The notes under the pieces were generated by a model. The model ran no database searches and was not told the origin of the DNA. It was given only the letters and a program-made list of their open reading frames with translations. Positions 62,022 to 64,000 of a DNA stretch of 64,000 nt are shown here, piece after piece. Position numbers and translations under genes: made by a program. Origin of the DNA: Mycobacterium sp. D16Q14 (GTDB taxonomy: Bacteria > Actinomycetota > Actinomycetes > Mycobacteriales > Mycobacteriaceae); assembly GCA_002013415.1 (NCBI GenBank), contig MAEX01000021.1:1-64000 (forward strand), given 5' to 3'. Within the stretch, counting starts at the first letter, position 1, and every line of letters begins with the position of its first letter.

Positions 62022-62056
62022 TCGGGGCGCTGCGCTCTGGAAGCGCAGCGCCCCGA
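62022..62056 (+). terminator. Intrinsic terminator after sigB
   Basis: A perfect 15-base GC-rich stem (62022-62036 with 62042-62056) closes a five-base loop and is followed by TTTA. It is the clearest terminator in the window. Confidence 0.85.
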
Positions 62057-62104
62057 TTTACGTTGTAGGTCGGTAGACTGAGCACGACCGTAAGGGGCCG
62101 AGTA

Positions 62105-62791
62105 GTGAACGATCTTGTCGATACGACAGAAATGTATCTGCGGACGATCTACGACCTTGAAGAAGAGGGCGTTGTGCCGCTGCGCGCGCGTATCGCCGAA
62201 CGGCTTGAGCAGAGCGGCCCGACTGTCAGTCAGACGGTAGCGCGGATGGAGCGCGACGGTCTGTTGAGCGTCGCCGGAGACCGCCACCTCGAACTCACCG
62301 ATAAGGGCCGCGCACTCGCGGTTTCGGTGATGCGCAAGCACCGGCTGGCCGAATGCCTGCTGGTCGACATCATCGGACTGCCCTGGGAGGACGTACACGC
62401 CGAGGCGTGCCGCTGGGAGCACGTCATGAGCGAGGACGTCGAGCGCCGACTGCTCACGGTGCTCAACAACCCGACCACCTCACCGTTCGGCAACCCCATT
62501 CCCGGCCTGTCCGAGCTGGGTGTCGCCCCCAACCGGTCCGAGAACGCCAGCGCGGTGCGGCTCACCGAGATTGCCGGGGGCTCACAGGTTGCCGTGGTGG
62601 TACGCCGCCTGGCCGAGCACGTCCAGGCCGATACCGATCTGCTGACGCGTCTCAAGGACGCCGGCATCGTGCCCAATGCACGCGTCACCGTGGAGTCCTC
62701 CCCCGAGGGCGTCATCATCGTCATTCCCGGTCATGAAAGTGTCGAGTTGCCGCACGAGATGGCCCATGCCGTCATGGTGGAGAAGGTCTAG
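62105..62791 (+). CDS. ideR: Iron-dependent regulator IdeR
   Basis: The 228-aa DtxR-family metalloregulator has the DNA-binding helix-turn-helix QSGPTVSQTVARMERDGLL. Metal ligands are at the standard positions: M10, H79 and E83 in MRKHRLAECLL, and H98, C102, E105 and H106 in VHAEACRWEHVMS. An SH3-like third domain forms the C-terminus. With Fe2+ it represses siderophore and uptake genes and activates storage genes. It starts at GTG 62105. It overlaps the convergent DUF4192 gene by four bases. Confidence 0.97.
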   Translation: MNDLVDTTEMYLRTIYDLEEEGVVPLRARIAERLEQSGPTVSQTVARMERDGLLSVAGDRHLELTDKGRALAVSVMRKHRLAECLLVDIIGLPWEDVHAEACRWEHVMSEDVERRLLTVLNNPTTSPFGNPIPGLSELGVAPNRSENASAVRLTEIAGGSQVAVVVRRLAEHVQADTDLLTRLKDAGIVPNARVTVESSPEGVIIVIPGHESVELPHEMAHAVMVEKV

Positions 62792-63846
62792 CGCCCTCGT
62801 CCGGATCCCTGGATGTTCCTGGGCGGCAAGCTGATGTGCAATTCATGGGCGAGCCGGAAACCGGTGTCGGCCAGGGTACGAATCTCATTGGGGCGCATAC
62901 CCGCACGCAGAGCAGAGATCAGCAGCTGCCCTAGACGATGGCCCGGCTCGACGGTGAGCGCCTTCTCCAAAGCGACGCCCGCCAGTGGACCGTCGCCGCG
63001 CGCATAGGCGCTGAAGCCGAACAACACCAAGGCCTCCGCACGCCACGGGCCAGGCAGCAGTCGACTCAGCGCCAACCACAGCCGCTCCACATCATCGGCC
63101 AGCACGCCGACAGCCAAGGCACACACTGTGTCTCGAACGCGCACGACCATCAGAGAGCGAGCGATGCCAAGCAGCTCACGGTTGGACAGTGGACGGAGTT
63201 CTGCCATCCGGCACGCCGCCCGCATCACTCGATTCACAGCGCGCCGATCCGCCACCGCGTCGTCAACCTGCCCCCGCGACCCCCGCCGCAAGGAGGCAGC
63301 CAGCGCGCTGGTGCGGCGAGTGTCGGTGGGAGCGATCAGCGCCACGAGGTCCTCTCGGCGGCGATGCACGGTCCTGCCCGCCAGTACCGCGGCCGCGGTC
63401 AGCGGTGAGCAGTCCGGGTCGTCGACGGGCCCGCCGGCACCGCATCCGTCGTAGCAGCGCCACCATCCCTCCGGAGAAACCTGGTCCACCGTGTGGCCGG
63501 CGATCAACGAAATACCTTGATGTTCAAGATGTCTAGCCAGCCGACGGATGATGTCGCCGGACTCCCGCTCATCCAGATCTGCGCTGATGACCACCGCGAT
63601 CACCGCGTCGGCCGGCCCGGGACTCAACACCTCTGCCAGTATCTCGAGCGCCGCGTTGTCGGGGTCCTCCAGGTCGTCCAGATCCCTGCGCAGTATCGCC
63701 TCGACCAGCCCATCGGCGAGCGTGACGACGACAAGGGAATCTTCGGGAATGAACCCCAACATCGCCGGTAGTGCGGCAATCAGGGCAGAGGGCCGGTTCA
63801 ATCGAAAGTCGGGGCGGCCGGGGGTCCCGGGAATCAGTGATGTCAT
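62788..63846 (-). CDS. DUF4192 family protein
   Basis: The product is 352 aa from ATG 63846. It has the DUF4192 N-terminal block RLNRPSALIAALPAMLGFIPEDSLVVVTL, ISLIAGHTVDQVSPEGWWRCYDG in the middle and the C-terminal block WRAEALVLFGFSAYARGDGPLAGVALEKAL. Function is unknown. The C-terminal third resembles a TPR-like helical pair. ATG 63846 is preferred over the upstream in-frame start because the family begins just after it. Nothing further is visible up to the window end except a region that may hold the next promoter. Confidence 0.82.
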   Translation of the reverse strand: MTSLIPGTPGRPDFRLNRPSALIAALPAMLGFIPEDSLVVVTLADGLVEAILRRDLDDLEDPDNAALEILAEVLSPGPADAVIAVVISADLDERESGDIIRRLARHLEHQGISLIAGHTVDQVSPEGWWRCYDGCGAGGPVDDPDCSPLTAAAVLAGRTVHRRREDLVALIAPTDTRRTSALAASLRRGSRGQVDDAVADRRAVNRVMRAACRMAELRPLSNRELLGIARSLMVVRVRDTVCALAVGVLADDVERLWLALSRLLPGPWRAEALVLFGFSAYARGDGPLAGVALEKALTVEPGHRLGQLLISALRAGMRPNEIRTLADTGFRLAHELHISLPPRNIQGSGRGR

Positions 63847-64000
63847 GCCCGCACCGTGACAGCGACGACCGCCATCGCCCTGACTGTGACCTCGCGTTAT
63901 GAAGGCGCATACGGAGATCTGTGGATACCGCCGCAATTGTGGACAAGACGCCCATGGCTGCCGGGGAAAGCGGGACAGTCACTGCGGATCGGGTACCATT

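Overview
The window is high-GC actinobacterial chromosome with dense, often overlapping genes and many GTG starts. From about 17 kb to the right end its gene order follows the Mycobacterium tuberculosis Rv2669-Rv2712c neighbourhood: GNAT, zapE-like, ribD-like, secreted hydrolase-like, aftC, msrB, chdC, hemY, hemE, DUF3000, RNase D, dxs, APC permease, ceoB/ceoC, dut, DUF4193, cei, suhB, ppgK, sigA, then later BrkB-like, DUF3039, DUF3099, sigB, ideR. A chloramphenicol acetyltransferase beside dxs and two tandem carboxylic acid reductases suggest a rapid grower of the Mycobacteroides abscessus-chelonae group. The genus-level call is firm; the species group is inference.

Left accessory part (1-17 kb): the 3' part of a repeat-rich protein gene, a methyltransferase pseudogene, two tandem carboxylic acid reductases whose reductase domains carry near-identical tracts, an NTF2-like protein, a D-aminoacylase-type amidohydrolase, and a [2Fe-2S] ferredoxin/diiron-type protein pair divergent from a TetR regulator and an ABC1 kinase. 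An SRPBCC protein and an SDR follow.

Conserved core (17-48 kb): envelope genes (aftC, cei), repair and redox genes (msrB, dut), the coproporphyrin-dependent heme branch as one overlapping operon (hemE-hemY-chdC), isoprenoid synthesis (dxs), potassium control (ceoB-ceoC), RNA enzymes, and suhB, ppgK and sigA. Two insertions interrupt it. One is the cat gene between RNase D and dxs, with a WhiB7-like promoter. The other is a SigI-like ECF sigma factor divergent from an NmrA-like/deazaflavin oxidoreductase pair; their 130-bp intergenic region holds two mirror-image ECF-type promoters.

Second accessory part (48.6-59 kb, between sigA and the BrkB-sigB-ideR block): a lipoprotein, an unrecognised 312-aa protein followed by a 69-aa protein that repeats its N-terminal domain, ogt, a DUF4126 membrane protein, a MerA-like flavoprotein, VOC, LLM and RidA proteins, a FadR-type regulator with a membrane fatty acid hydroxylase-like enzyme, and a compact minus-strand operon. 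That operon encodes a DUF692 (MNIO) enzyme, a small partner and a 55-aa membrane-anchored Cys-containing peptide. It looks like a ribosomally made, post-translationally modified peptide (RiPP) pathway and is the strongest candidate here for an undescribed system.

Right end (59-64 kb): BrkB-like protein, DUF3039, DUF3099, sigB with an ECF-type promoter and a strong terminator, ideR, and a DUF4192 protein. No tRNA, rRNA, CRISPR array, insertion sequence or prophage was recognised.
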